A DNA stretch of 59,217 bases from Pseudoalteromonas shioyasakiensis (GCF_001550135.1 NZ_LRUE01000023.1:1-59217); one strand, 5' to 3'; shown: positions 34,184 through 43,531, numbered from the stretch's first letter. The notes: generated from the sequence alone by a model not told the origin. Program-made: numbers and translations.

Positions 34184-35637
34184 TGCATTTCTCCTTGCAT
34201 AGGGTGGCTCATGGTCATGATGTCAAAAATCACAAACTCGCCGTCTACCAATTTAAAGGTAAAATGCACTTCATCATCGCTTTGCAAACTAGACATATCG
34301 ATGCGCGGCGAAAAATGAAATTCCATAGTTGCAGCCTCGCGTCCCCACTTAGGGATAGCCTCACGACTGATCACAGCAGTGCGAGCTTCGCGGTCAATGC
34401 TGTTGATCACGCCATTCACCATTGCGCTCTCGCTATCCGGTTCTTGCATACGCATAAAGTCAGAACTCTTACTTGATTCGGAATCTATTAAGAACTGCGC
34501 TGAAACCACTACGTTATCGTCTTTCAATAAGCCTGATAAAATTTCGACATCATGATTATCACTACGGCCTAGCGTCACAGCCACTGATTTAAAGCGACCT
34601 TCACCTAAATCAATGACAACACGGTCTTGGCTACCTGTGCGGATCACCGCTTCTTTGGCTATCACTAATTGCGGCTCAGTTGGCTTAGTAGTTATGCTCA
34701 CTTCAGCAAACATATTCGGTTTTAATAAGCCATCTTGGTTGGCAAAACGTAAGCGGACGCGCAGGGTACGGTTTTTCTCATCAAGGGTTGGGTAAATATA
34801 ATCGACCTTGCCTTGCCAGCGCTTACCCGGTAAGTAATCTAGGTTCATAGTCACTGGCAAGCCTTTATGAATAAGCCCTGCTTGACGCTCAAAAACTTCA
34901 GCCTCAACCCACACTTCTTCTAGGTGGGCAATACTCATCATGGTTGTGCCCGGTTTCACAAAGAAGCCTTCGCGGATATTTAGCTCATCCAATACACCAC
35001 TTTGCTTGGCATAAAAGGTAATGTTTTGTCTGACCTTGTGGCTTTGCTCTAATCGGGCAATAAAATCGTCAGAAACATTCAGTGAGGCTAAGCGTGCTTT
35101 TGCCGCACGTATAAGCACTGCATTGTTACGTTTAAGGGCAAGCAGTAACTCTTCTTGTGCATTCACTAGCTGTGGAGAATACAAGGTATAAAGTGGCTCG
35201 CCTTGCTTAACTTGGTCACCTGCAGCTTTTACATATAAGGTTTCTATCCAACCTTCGACACGAGGGTGAATATGCACGAGTTGGTCTTGGTCGTATTGCA
35301 CATAACCAACCGTATCAACCGTCGTTTGTAATGATTTAAAGCGTACGGGCGCTGTTCTTACCCCTAAGTTATTAACGACTGCTGGTGAGATTCTCACTGT
35401 ACCTGGGCTGTCTTCAGCGCTACTTTGCTCCTCATAAACGGGGACTAATTCCATACCCATTGGTGATAAACCCGGTTCATCACGGCGGTAATTACTGTCC
35501 ATAGGCGCCACCCAATATAGCGGCTTTTTCTCAGCGCTTGGCATAGCTCCATGATCTGGCTCAGCTAGTTTATTTACAGCTGTTGCCAATGCCGCACCTA
35601 CCGCCAAGGCGATAACTAATTTCACTGTATTATTCAT
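34180..35637 (-). CDS. cusB: heavy-metal efflux periplasmic adaptor CusB
   Basis: The 485-residue membrane-fusion protein has an N-terminal anchor or signal (MNNTVKLVIALAVGAALATA). A short metal-binding-like motif of the CusB/YHYH type follows (LYWVAPMDSNYRRDEPGLSP). The adaptor core comes next (HPRVEGWIETLYVKAAGDQV, hairpin, GFFVKPGTTMMSIAHLEEVW), and a CusF-like C-terminal extension (about 410-480, NGVINSIDREARTAVISREA) completes it. That fused CusF-like part suggests Cu/Ag handling. AAGGAG lies six bases before the ATG at 35637. It overlaps cusC by 8 bases and cusA by 4. Confidence 0.88.
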   Translation of the reverse strand: MNNTVKLVIALAVGAALATAVNKLAEPDHGAMPSAEKKPLYWVAPMDSNYRRDEPGLSPMGMELVPVYEEQSSAEDSPGTVRISPAVVNNLGVRTAPVRFKSLQTTVDTVGYVQYDQDQLVHIHPRVEGWIETLYVKAAGDQVKQGEPLYTLYSPQLVNAQEELLLALKRNNAVLIRAAKARLASLNVSDDFIARLEQSHKVRQNITFYAKQSGVLDELNIREGFFVKPGTTMMSIAHLEEVWVEAEVFERQAGLIHKGLPVTMNLDYLPGKRWQGKVDYIYPTLDEKNRTLRVRLRFANQDGLLKPNMFAEVSITTKPTEPQLVIAKEAVIRTGSQDRVVIDLGEGRFKSVAVTLGRSDNHDVEILSGLLKDDNVVVSAQFLIDSESSKSSDFMRMQEPDSESAMVNGVINSIDREARTAVISREAIPKWGREAATMEFHFSPRIDMSSLQSDDEVHFTFKLVDGEFVIFDIMTMSHPMQGEMQ

Positions 35638-36952
35638 TGCTAGCTCCTTGGCTTTGTGCTGCATTTATTTGGTTATCTTTTGCTGCTGCGTAATAGTTAA
35701 GGCGAGCGAGGGTTATTTGTTTGTCTATTTCGATATTCAACGCATCAATTTTTGCGTTAAGTTCGCTGATGCGTGCGCGCATCACTTCTGAAAAGTCACC
35801 ATCATCATTGGTGTAAGCATTTAACGTCGCCTCCGCTTGCTCTGCCATTTGCGGTAATAGCTGCTGTTGATACAGCGCTTTGCGCTGAGCAAGTCGGCTT
35901 AATTGGCTAAGCTCTTTAAAATACTGACCTTGCAGTTTTTGTAGAGTAATAAGTTTGTTGGTCTTTACCGCCTCGGCATTAGCTATTGCCGCGTTAACTT
36001 GTTGGTCTTGACGGTTATCAGTAAACAGCGGTAAATCAACACTCACCCCAATAGAGAGTAAATCAGCTCGAGAGTCCCCCATAGGGGTATCATCACGATA
36101 GCCATAGCCTAGGTTCATACCAAATTGCGGTTTATACGCTTCTTTCGCCACTTGCACTTGAGTGTTTTTAGCACGCATTGCATGATCAATGGCGATAATT
36201 GCCGGGTGGCTCATCAGCACTTCAGTCACCCCCGATGGTGCAAGCTCTTGATAAGACATTAGTGCAGCCACCTTGGTATTTTCATCGCTCACGGCACCGT
36301 TTAGCATTTCAATAGGTAGCCATTGAGCTAGTCGCTTTTTGGCACTATCAAACTGTTGCTCTAACATCACCAGCTTATCTTCAATACGAGTCAGCTCTAA
36401 CTGAGCGCGAATAATATCCTGCTGGCGAGTCGCACCAAGTGTATTGGCATAGCTTGCCTCTGTAATATCAATAAGTTGATTAAATAATGCTTTATCTTGG
36501 TTGATCAGTTGAATACTTTTTTGTGCACGATAGGCATTTAGCCAAGCTTCGGTAACAATAGCTTTAACCTGTGCTTGGCGGTCAGCTCTTAGCCAAGGAT
36601 ATTGCTCAGCCGATTGTTTTAAAGCTTGTTGCTGTAAGGCAAGACTATCACCTCGGCTAAATTGTTGTGACAAGCCTACTTTGAATTGCGTCATACCCTC
36701 TTGATCAAAGGTAAAGCCATTGGTTGGTAAATTCATTAGCCCAACGGTTAATACTGGATCAGGCAAGGTACCGGCCGCAATGCTTTGCGCTTCTATCGCC
36801 TGTTGCTGGTATTTATTTGCTTGTAACCAAGGCTCGTGAGTCAATGCATAATCAATCACCTGATTGAGCGCCAATGGCTCTGCTTTCACTAAACTTGAGG
36901 TTATCAATACTGCGCCTAGAGAAAGCGCCTTAATCAATTTGCTGTGAATCAT
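35630..36952 (-). CDS. cusC: outer-membrane efflux protein, TolC/CusC family
   Basis: The 440-residue protein has a signal peptide (MIHSKLIKALSLGAVLITSS) and two TolC-type repeats (LNQVIDYALTHEPWLQANKY, VKAIVTEAWLNAYRAQKSIQ, IGVSVDLPLFTDNRQDQQVN). It should form the outer-membrane channel of the CusCBA complex. The start at 36952 is chosen because GGAG lies six bases upstream; an in-frame TTG four codons earlier is possible. No lipobox is seen, unlike E. coli CusC. Confidence 0.85.
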   Translation of the reverse strand: MIHSKLIKALSLGAVLITSSLVKAEPLALNQVIDYALTHEPWLQANKYQQQAIEAQSIAAGTLPDPVLTVGLMNLPTNGFTFDQEGMTQFKVGLSQQFSRGDSLALQQQALKQSAEQYPWLRADRQAQVKAIVTEAWLNAYRAQKSIQLINQDKALFNQLIDITEASYANTLGATRQQDIIRAQLELTRIEDKLVMLEQQFDSAKKRLAQWLPIEMLNGAVSDENTKVAALMSYQELAPSGVTEVLMSHPAIIAIDHAMRAKNTQVQVAKEAYKPQFGMNLGYGYRDDTPMGDSRADLLSIGVSVDLPLFTDNRQDQQVNAAIANAEAVKTNKLITLQKLQGQYFKELSQLSRLAQRKALYQQQLLPQMAEQAEATLNAYTNDDGDFSEVMRARISELNAKIDALNIEIDKQITLARLNYYAAAKDNQINAAQSQGASNE

Positions 36953-37056
36953 CACATGCTCCAAAAATCTTAAAAATGGTTAAAAAACAATAGATTTTGG
37001 GTGCAGAATAAGGAGTATTTCAGCGTTTTACTGAATTTTAGACAGACCTATCCTGC

Positions 37057-37410
37057 TTAAGCAGTAATAGGTGGGCGGTATAAAGAACTTGCGTGGAAAC
37101 TAAGCTGGCTGGCGCCTAACACGGTGACTTTTTCTGATTGCTTAATTGATTTAACAACTAAATCATTTAACGGCAGGAGTGAGTGAGCTGTACAGGCATT
37201 GAACGGACACGCACAATCGCTGTTATCCATTACGTCTTCATGGCAACAGTCCATATCACTCATGTCGCTGTCAGCACTCATATTAGCATGATGTTCCATT
37301 TGCATGCTGGCATGTGGCATATCACATACCATAGCAACAGACGCAACTGACTGACCCACAAAAGTGAGCAGCATCATAGCTATCAATAAGTAGCTTGAAA
37401 GTCGCGTCAT
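37057..37410 (-). CDS. secreted Met/His/Cys-rich protein, CopL/DUF2946-like
   Basis: The 117-residue protein has a signal peptide (TRLSSYLLIAMMLLTFVGQS) and a striking metal-ligand-rich segment: MVCDMPHASMQMEHHANMSA, then MDCCHEDV and CACPFNACTAH. This is the pattern of small copper-associated periplasmic proteins found at the head of copper operons. It lies 104 bases upstream of cusC on the same strand and supports copper or silver as the substrate. Three ATGs are in a row; the third (37410) is best placed after AAGG. The stop lies in a CTGCTTAAGCAG palindrome. Confidence 0.7.
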   Translation of the reverse strand: MTRLSSYLLIAMMLLTFVGQSVASVAMVCDMPHASMQMEHHANMSADSDMSDMDCCHEDVMDNSDCACPFNACTAHSLLPLNDLVVKSIKQSEKVTVLGASQLSFHASSLYRPPITA

Positions 37411-37453
37411 CATCATACCTTAAAAATTAATTGCCCAAATTGTAGCCCGAAAT

Positions 37454-38068
37454 TTACGCGCTCGACAAGGGTTTATCTATTTTAATGCTACTGCTGGCGG
37501 CAATAGCAAACAGGCAATAGCCAGTAAAATACCAAAATCCATCCCCCAATTCGGCATGCATTTTGATTAGCTCGCCCATTTGCCCATCGGCATTACCTGC
37601 TAAATAAGACACGATCAATGCAATCACAAACACATCGACCATACTCCATTTACTTAGGCCTTGTATGAGTTGACCGAGCAAATGCTTAAATCTATTCGCA
37701 GGTAAAAAATAATAAAGCAATTGCATCAGGAGTTTTAAAGTGGGAATAACAATCGAGAACACTGCAACAAGCGCGGCAACAAGGTAGTTTTTGTTATTGG
37801 CTAGCTCATTCACGGTGCCCCAAATGCTGCGTGTTTTTTTGTAGGCATCTATTTCACCTTCAAGCTTATCAAGCCCCAACATGCTTGAAGCCATCATTAA
37901 CACGCTACGGGTATTGCGATCGCCTTCATCGGCAATCATTTCAATACCTGTTTTGGCAAGCTTAGATTTATCGATTTTTCCTTCTAGGGTGAGCACAGGC
38001 TGGGTTACACCGGGAATTAGTAACGCCAAGGCAATTAAAATAGCCAGTACTGGAAAAACAACACGCAT
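37454..38068 (-). CDS. PqiA-like paraquat-inducible membrane protein
   Basis: The 204-residue protein has four likely transmembrane segments: FPVLAILIALALLIPGVTQP, YLVAALVAVFSIVIPTLKLL, VDVFVIALIVSYLA and FWYFTGYCLFAIAAS. The PqiA-family motif GLSKWSMVDVFVIALIVSYL is present. PqiA partners MCE-type PqiB in lipid transport across the envelope, but no pqiB or pqiC is here, and this is a single-domain version. It follows the EAL-HDOD gene by 54 bases on the same strand, perhaps as an operon. Confidence 0.78.
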   Translation of the reverse strand: MRVVFPVLAILIALALLIPGVTQPVLTLEGKIDKSKLAKTGIEMIADEGDRNTRSVLMMASSMLGLDKLEGEIDAYKKTRSIWGTVNELANNKNYLVAALVAVFSIVIPTLKLLMQLLYYFLPANRFKHLLGQLIQGLSKWSMVDVFVIALIVSYLAGNADGQMGELIKMHAELGDGFWYFTGYCLFAIAASSSIKIDKPLSSA

Positions 38069-38122
38069 TAGTTACAAACCTTTTTAATACTCAGAGCCCG
38101 CATCATAACGAACTCTGCGCTT

Positions 38123-39400
38123 TTAGTCTGTAACCGATGATAAGCTTGCGAACACTTCATCGGCATAAGCACGGGCATCGTACATAGCTTGAAAAACCAC
38201 ATCCATCTTTGACGCAGGGCGGATCATCATTAGCAGCTCATGAGCAGTTTGCCATTGCTCTTCTTCCATCGCCTTAACAAGTTGTAAGCTCGCACCTTGC
38301 ATGCCATTAAAGTTTAACAATGCGCTCGAAAGCTCACTACCCAGTGAAAACTCTTTGGCAATGATATCAAGCTCCATATCTAAAATAGCATCAAGTACGG
38401 ATAGTAAACCGACTAAATAACCCTGCTCAGCTAGGTCTTTACCACCGGGTTCAAGCATCAGCGCAATAAACTTAGCTCTTGTTAAGCCCAGTTTAGTTAG
38501 CTCTTGCGGTTTATCATTGCCTAACTCGCTCAGCGCTAATACCCGTACAAATTGTCTAATCGCGTCTTCACCAAGGTAAATAACCGCTTGTGAAATAGAA
38601 CGAATTGTTTGCTGACTATTGCTTATACGCGCATTAACTAATTTTAAAATGCGTGCTGTAAGGCCTATATCTTTAGCAACTCGTTGTTGAATTGCATCAA
38701 AATTTAAATCTGTTTGCGCAGTACAGTTAAGTAATTCAAGCACAGCAACTTTTGATGGTTCAACATTACCAAAACTTAAAAGCTCTGGCTTGGCAAAAAA
38801 GTAGCCTTGAAACAGGTCGCAACCAGCCGCTTTTAGTTGCTTAAAGTCTTCATAAGTTTCAATGCGCTCCACTATGATAGTGGTTTCTGGGAAGCTGCGT
38901 TTGAGCTTTTTGATCATCATGTTGGTTTTGATAATCGGCTGCGTAACTTCAAGCTTAATAAAATCCATCAAAGGCAAAATATATTGCCATTTATCTGTGC
39001 CATCGTAATCATCAAGCGCGAACAAATAGCCTTCTTGTTTTAATTGCTTAACGCGGCTTACTACTTTGGGAATGCTAGTAGCCCGCTCCACTATTTCGAT
39101 AACCGCACTGCGTGGTTGCAGCAACTTAGGGAAGTCATCCAAAATAGCGTCAGTCGATAGGTTGATAAACGCAGGTTGAAAACCCGTTAGCTTCTCGAGT
39201 CCCATCAACATTAACGCATTAAAAAACAGTCGCCCCGTTGCTTGGCCATCACTCGTGCCTACCGGAAAGACATTATCACTCGATTCTCTATACAATAATT
39301 CGTAAGCATACAAACTTCTATCAGCATTAAATATTGGCTGCCGGGCTATATACTGAGTCATGCTCTGACTTTTGTTACCTTCCATACTTAATTCTGACAT
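38123..39400 (-). CDS. EAL-HDOD signalling protein
   Basis: The 425-residue protein has an N-terminal degenerate EAL domain (YIARQPIFNADRSLYAYELL; YELL in place of EAL, LDDYDG in place of DDFGTG). A C-terminal HDOD domain follows (about 215-400, LLNCTAQTDLNFDAIQQRVA, ISQAVIYLGEDAIRQFVRVL). Members such as CdgJ of Vibrio regulate motility and attachment without hydrolysing c-di-GMP. The key metal ligands are missing here, so a non-catalytic role is likely. The start at ATG 39400 is uncertain; a GTG four codons upstream and later ATGs are possible. Confidence 0.85.
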   Translation of the reverse strand: MSELSMEGNKSQSMTQYIARQPIFNADRSLYAYELLYRESSDNVFPVGTSDGQATGRLFFNALMLMGLEKLTGFQPAFINLSTDAILDDFPKLLQPRSAVIEIVERATSIPKVVSRVKQLKQEGYLFALDDYDGTDKWQYILPLMDFIKLEVTQPIIKTNMMIKKLKRSFPETTIIVERIETYEDFKQLKAAGCDLFQGYFFAKPELLSFGNVEPSKVAVLELLNCTAQTDLNFDAIQQRVAKDIGLTARILKLVNARISNSQQTIRSISQAVIYLGEDAIRQFVRVLALSELGNDKPQELTKLGLTRAKFIALMLEPGGKDLAEQGYLVGLLSVLDAILDMELDIIAKEFSLGSELSSALLNFNGMQGASLQLVKAMEEEQWQTAHELLMMIRPASKMDVVFQAMYDARAYADEVFASLSSVTD

Positions 39401-39504
39401 TCTACTTCTCACTTAGATGTGGCTATCTCCACATTACTATTGTTATAAGTATAGTGAAAGATGTTTGCCTTGCTAAAAAACAAAAACCCAACCAAACTAG
39501 GTAC

Positions 39505-40269
39505 ATGAAAACGAATTCAATCAGACTATTGCGCTTCTCTAACTCGATTTTCTTAATTTTACTTTTTCTTACTCAAGCAGTTTTGGCTGAGCAGCAACCT
39601 GTACTGAAATACAATGTAACCGGCTCTGGGAACTACTATCCTTACTATATTGATGATAAAAGCAATCCAGGGATCCTTCCTGAAATTATCAAACAAGTTA
39701 TGCTGCTTGCTGATATTCAAGTGCAGCATGTCGAGCTTCCTGCAAAACGAACCGTTAAATACCTTCACCAAGGACATATCGATTTTGATGTCATAAGCCC
39801 CGAATGGCTGAGCCAGACAGAAAAACAAAATCCACAGTTTAGTTACTCAAACACCCTGTTTACCGTTGAAGAGTATCTAGTGAGCTTAAAAAGCTCTGTG
39901 GCTCAATGGCAGCAACTCAACAGTATTCGTAATCAACCCGTAGGGACTGTTTTAGGCTATTACTATTATGACGATAACCGCTTTAAACGGGTTGATTTTC
40001 ACTCTGAACAACAACTCATTCAGGCGTTAAAAATGCAACGAATTGAGGTCGTCATAATTGATAAACTGCCAGCATTATATTGGGCTGAGCAATTTGATGC
40101 AGATATCAGCTTTGGTGCATTACATTCGCTAGGTAATCTAAAAATTCGCCTGCGCAGTGAGCATCAATCATTGTTACCAAAAATAAATACAGCAATCAAA
40201 GAACTTAAAAATTCTGGCCGCTTAGATGCCATAATCAATAAATACACAAAAAGCATACCCCTACAATAA
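39505..40269 (+). CDS. periplasmic solute-binding protein, SBP_bac_3-like
   Basis: The 254-residue protein has a signal peptide (SIRLLRFSNSIFLILLFLTQ, likely cleaved after VLA). The SBP_bac_3 pattern follows: PYYIDDKSNPGILPEIIKQV, DFDVISPEWLSQTEKQ and SIRNQPVGTVLGYYYYD. No transporter genes adjoin, so it may be a stand-alone sensor or binding protein, like the one near 3000. I used the ATG at 39505, five bases after AGG; the longer open frame upstream runs into the divergent gene. Confidence 0.72.
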   Translation: MKTNSIRLLRFSNSIFLILLFLTQAVLAEQQPVLKYNVTGSGNYYPYYIDDKSNPGILPEIIKQVMLLADIQVQHVELPAKRTVKYLHQGHIDFDVISPEWLSQTEKQNPQFSYSNTLFTVEEYLVSLKSSVAQWQQLNSIRNQPVGTVLGYYYYDDNRFKRVDFHSEQQLIQALKMQRIEVVIIDKLPALYWAEQFDADISFGALHSLGNLKIRLRSEHQSLLPKINTAIKELKNSGRLDAIINKYTKSIPLQ

Positions 40270-40298
40270 TTAGGGATATTCCGCTTTGGACCTGCTTT

Positions 40299-40307
40299 TG
40301 CTATAAT
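40299..40307 (+). promoter_or_regulatory. extended -10 promoter of yjdM
   Basis: TGCTATAAT is a perfect extended -10 located 43 bases upstream of the ATG. No good -35 is seen, as expected for extended -10 promoters. Confidence 0.5.
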
Positions 40308-40349
40308 GCGCGCTGTTTTTCTTACCTTGTTAACTAAAAAGAGCCTCCT

Positions 40350-40916
40350 ATGAGCATTGAACAAGCCCTAATCGAACGCAGTAATAACCAATGTGAACTT
40401 TGTGCCGCTACAGATAACCTGTCTGTATACGAAGTACCGCCTGTTACAGAGGCTCATTCTGATAAATGCATTTACGTTTGCCAAACTTGTAAAGATCAAA
40501 TTGAAAATAATGCTGATTTAACTGCAAACCACTGGCATTGCTTGAACGACAGCATGTGGAGTCAAACTCCTGCTGTACAAGTTGTGGCTTATCGCATGTT
40601 AAAGCGCTTAGCTGCTGATAACGGCTGGGCACAAGATGCACTAGATATGATTTATCTTGAAGAAGACACGTTAAAATGGGCGCAAACAGCCCTAGCTGAA
40701 GATGACGATATTAAGCACATCGACAGTAATGGTGTTGTACTTCAAGCGGGTGACACTGTGATACTTATTAAAGATCTTGATGTGAAAGGCAGCAGCCTTG
40801 TTGCTAAGCGTGGCACAGCAGTAAGAAACATTGGCTTAACGAGCAACCCAGAACATATTGAAGGCCGTGTTGATGGTCAACGCATTGTTATTCTAACCAA
40901 ATACGTGAAAAAATAA
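40350..40916 (+). CDS. yjdM: PhnA/YjdM-domain protein
   Basis: The 188-residue protein has an N-terminal zinc-ribbon-like part (CELCAATDNLSVYEVPPV with CIYVCQTCKDQI) and a C-terminal PhnA SH3-like domain (VLQAGDTVILIKDLDVKGSS, GRVDGQRIVILTKYVKK). The family is historically named after alkylphosphonate use, but E. coli YjdM is not needed for it. It is longer than E. coli YjdM (about 111) because the zinc-ribbon part and a central helical linker are enlarged. A terminator follows. Confidence 0.88.
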   Translation: MSIEQALIERSNNQCELCAATDNLSVYEVPPVTEAHSDKCIYVCQTCKDQIENNADLTANHWHCLNDSMWSQTPAVQVVAYRMLKRLAADNGWAQDALDMIYLEEDTLKWAQTALAEDDDIKHIDSNGVVLQAGDTVILIKDLDVKGSSLVAKRGTAVRNIGLTSNPEHIEGRVDGQRIVILTKYVKK

Positions 40917-40957
40917 CGAGCACTCAATTTGCTTTTTAAAGCGAATCCGTAATTAAG

Positions 40958-40980
40958 AAAATGGGCCTAGTGCCCATTTT
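40958..40980 (+). terminator. Rho-independent terminator of yjdM
   Basis: AAAATGGGC (40958-40966) pairs with GCCCATTTT (40972-40980), followed by TT. Confidence 0.75.
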
Positions 40981-41066
40981 TTGTTAATTAAGCTATGATT
41001 AAGTCAGCGAACTTTATGCTTATTCAATTACAAAGACGCATAACCCTAAAACGCAAGGAAACAATC

Positions 41067-41876
41067 ATGGCTTCGGATACCATCTCATCTTTCAAACGCG
41101 CTTCTCTATGCAGTTTAATGATCTTAGGGAGCAGCTTAGTATTAACAGGTTGTGGTGAAGACTCTGCCGCACCACAAGCTGAGCAATCAACAATGAAAAC
41201 CCTCAATACTCAGGTTATTTATTTAGACCGCAGCATGCTGCCACCGGGTTCAGTATTAAAAGTACAACTTGCTGATGTATCAAAAATGGATGCCAAAGCA
41301 GAGGTTATCAGCGAACAAGAAATTGAATTAAATGGTGCACCACCATACAACGTGGCACTTGAGTATGACGAAAGCAAAATTGCTGACCGTCACCGCTACA
41401 GTGTGAGTGCACGCATTGAGAATCAAGGTAAATTACTTTACATCAGCACCACTCATAATAATCCATTTGCCGAAGATGCCTCTGGTGATGTGTACAAGGT
41501 GACAGTGACAAAAGTATCAGCGAAAAAGCCAGACGTGACATTGACCAATACGTATTGGAAAGCAGTTACAATCAGCGGTGAGGCTATCACCGTTGAAAAT
41601 AAAGAACCTTTCGTACAGTTTAAAGACGATGGTTCAACCAATGGTCACTTAGGATGTAATAACTTCTCAGGTAGTTACGAGGTTAACGAGCAGACGCTTA
41701 CATTCAACCCATTAGCAAGCACCAAAAAAATGTGTGTATCACAAATGGATATTGAAGCGGCCATGTCTGCAGCGCTTGCGGCAACAGCTAAGTACTCTAT
41801 CAATGGTGAACAGTTAACCTTGTTAGATGATAGTGATGAGCCACTTGCGACCTTCGCAGCGACTTATATGAATTAA
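41067..41876 (+). CDS. lipoprotein with YbaY-like and META domains
   Basis: The 269-residue protein has a lipoprotein signal ending LVLTGC. An N-terminal YbaY-type domain follows (YLDRSMLPPGSVLKVQLADV, RHRYSVSARIENQGKLLY). A C-terminal META domain of the HslJ type (about 150-265) carries LTNTYWKAVTISGEAITV, LGCNNFSGSYEV and STKKMCVSQMDIE. Such proteins are outer-membrane stress lipoproteins of uncertain function. The ATG at 41067 (AAGGAA seven bases upstream) gives a proper signal peptide; an upstream start does not. Confidence 0.82.
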   Translation: MASDTISSFKRASLCSLMILGSSLVLTGCGEDSAAPQAEQSTMKTLNTQVIYLDRSMLPPGSVLKVQLADVSKMDAKAEVISEQEIELNGAPPYNVALEYDESKIADRHRYSVSARIENQGKLLYISTTHNNPFAEDASGDVYKVTVTKVSAKKPDVTLTNTYWKAVTISGEAITVENKEPFVQFKDDGSTNGHLGCNNFSGSYEVNEQTLTFNPLASTKKMCVSQMDIEAAMSAALAATAKYSINGEQLTLLDDSDEPLATFAATYMN

Positions 41877-41891
41877 CAACAGTTAAATAAA

Positions 41892-41921
41892 AAAAACGCC
41901 CAGCAATTGCTGGGCGTTTTT
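41892..41921. terminator. bidirectional terminator between the META lipoprotein gene and rlmJ
   Basis: A fully palindromic 30-base hairpin (AAAAACGCCCAGCAA and its complement) has T-runs on both strands and lies between convergent genes. Confidence 0.85.
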
Positions 41922-41933
41922 GTATTGAAGAAA

Positions 41934-42773
41934 TTATTCTTCAACTAACTGTTCACTGCGATAAAAACCACTGCTATCGCTTAGTAATGAAACAAGCTCT
42001 GGTAATACCGCATCCATTGTTTGCTTTAGTTTCCATGGCGGGTTGATCACTATCATACCCGATGCTGTCATACCGTGAACGTCGGTGTCTGCCTCTGTTG
42101 CAAGCTCGAAAAGCTGAATGTTACGCATACCCGATGCGATTAAACCCGCTTCCATTCTGTCAATTCGCTCACGATCTACAACCGGATACCAAATCATGTA
42201 CGTTCCAGTTGCAAAGCGTTTATGCGCTTTCACAAGGGTATTAACAACTGTATCGTAATCGTTTTTAATTTCGTAAGGAGGGTCAATAAGCACACAAGCT
42301 CGACGTGATGCTGGTGGTAATAAACCAATTAAGCCTTGAAAGCCGTTTTCACCACGTACGCGAATAGAACGCTTACCTTTCATGTTGTCTTGCAGTAACT
42401 CTAAGTCACGTGGATGCAACTCAAAGAACCAACCGTTATCTTGGCGACGTAAAAAGTGCTCTGCAATTTTTGGCGAACCGGGGTAAAAATCTAAATTACC
42501 ATTTGAGTTAAATGATCTAATCAACTCAATGTATTCATTAAGTGCATTGTGTTCACTGTTATGCTGCCAAAGCTTAGCAATCCCATCTAAATACTCTTGT
42601 GTTTTTTGTGCATCACTGCCTGCAAGTTCAAAAAAGCCAGCACCTGAGTGGGTGTCCACATAATCAAGTGGTTTATCTTTAATTGTTTGGTATTTAAGAA
42701 CTTCAGCTAGAACAAGATGTTTTAGCACATCAGCAGGGTTGCCTGCATGAAAAGAGTGTCGATAACTAAGCAT
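41934..42773 (-). CDS. rlmJ: 23S rRNA (adenine(2030)-N6)-methyltransferase RlmJ
   Basis: RlmJ methylates A2030 of 23S rRNA. The 279 residues begin MLSYRHSFHAGNPADVLKH, the family hallmark. They contain the SAM-site region YVDTHSGAGFF and the catalytic LIDPPYEIK, and the length matches E. coli RlmJ (280). The ATG at 42773 is chosen from this homology; the open frame extends 27 codons further upstream without a sensible start. Confidence 0.94.
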   Translation of the reverse strand: MLSYRHSFHAGNPADVLKHLVLAEVLKYQTIKDKPLDYVDTHSGAGFFELAGSDAQKTQEYLDGIAKLWQHNSEHNALNEYIELIRSFNSNGNLDFYPGSPKIAEHFLRRQDNGWFFELHPRDLELLQDNMKGKRSIRVRGENGFQGLIGLLPPASRRACVLIDPPYEIKNDYDTVVNTLVKAHKRFATGTYMIWYPVVDRERIDRMEAGLIASGMRNIQLFELATEADTDVHGMTASGMIVINPPWKLKQTMDAVLPELVSLLSDSSGFYRSEQLVEE

Positions 42774-43013
42774 ATTTATAAATCGCCAAATGCAAATCTG
42801 CATTAAAAATGAATAGCCATATTGTACATGATAAACAGAAAATGATCCTAGCATCTGCCGCTTTGGTGAATCATAAATGAATAAAAAAGCCGCTACGCTG
42901 AATTACACCTTAATAATAAATAAAAATCCTCTAAAACGGCCGTAAATGCTGGCATATCAAGACACTTTCCTTTACATTTGCATGACAATAATCACAGTTT
43001 TATGAGCGCATTT

Positions 43014-43244
43014 ATGAATAACGAAACTCTTTCCCAACTCGAACAACTGATCGACAAGTTAATTCTTCGCAACAGTGAACTTGAAAGCGAAGTTAAAAGC
43101 TTACAAGAGCAAAACTCTAAGCTTTTAGATGAGAACGAAACTCTGCAACTAGAAGTACTAGAAAACGAAGAGAAACAAAAAGATACAAGCAGCACACTAA
43201 CTGGCCTGCTTGAGAAATTACAAAGCGTTCAACAGGCTAGCTAA
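43014..43244 (+). CDS. small coiled-coil protein upstream of zapA (TIGR02449-like)
   Basis: The 76-residue protein is almost entirely coiled coil (LEQLIDKLILRNSELESEVK, QEQNSKLLDENETLQLEVLE). It resembles the TIGR02449 family that precedes zapA in Gammaproteobacteria and is ZapB-like in design, so a cell-division role is plausible but unproven. The stop and the zapA start share a base (TAATG), giving translational coupling. The start is uncertain between 43002 and 43014; no strong ribosome site is present. Confidence 0.75.
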   Translation: MNNETLSQLEQLIDKLILRNSELESEVKSLQEQNSKLLDENETLQLEVLENEEKQKDTSSTLTGLLEKLQSVQQAS

Positions 43245-43531
43245 TGAGCGGCCCACAAAGTCAGCGGGTCACCGTAGAGCTACTAGGTAAAGAACATGAG
43301 TTCTCTTGCCCACCTGGGCAAGAACACGCCCTAGTTGCTGCTGCACAAAATTTGAATGACTTAGTGGAGCAAATGAAACAACGCTCATCGGTTCGCAATG
43401 ACCAAAAAGCGTTGCTGATGGCAGCATTACATTTAAGTCATGAATTGCTTGAAGTTAAATCTCAACAAGCAGAACAAGAGCAACAACATGACAGCTTAAT
43501 AGATAAGCTCAGCCAGCACCTTAGTATTTAG
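43244..43531 (+). CDS. zapA: cell division protein ZapA
   Basis: The 95-residue ZapA binds and bundles FtsZ filaments at the septum. It shows the family's N-terminal beta part (VTVELLGKEHEFSCPPGQEH) and then ALVAAAQNLNDLVEQMKQR and KALLMAALHLSHELLEV with a C-terminal coiled coil. The start overlaps the preceding stop. Unlike in Enterobacteria, no 6S RNA follows; a terminator comes directly after. Confidence 0.92.
   Translation: MSGPQSQRVTVELLGKEHEFSCPPGQEHALVAAAQNLNDLVEQMKQRSSVRNDQKALLMAALHLSHELLEVKSQQAEQEQQHDSLIDKLSQHLSI

Noticed and set aside
39334..39504. Long N-terminal extension of the solute-binding gene
   Set aside because: The extension overlaps the divergent EAL-HDOD gene and lacks a signal peptide; the ATG at 39505 gives a normal signal sequence after AGG.
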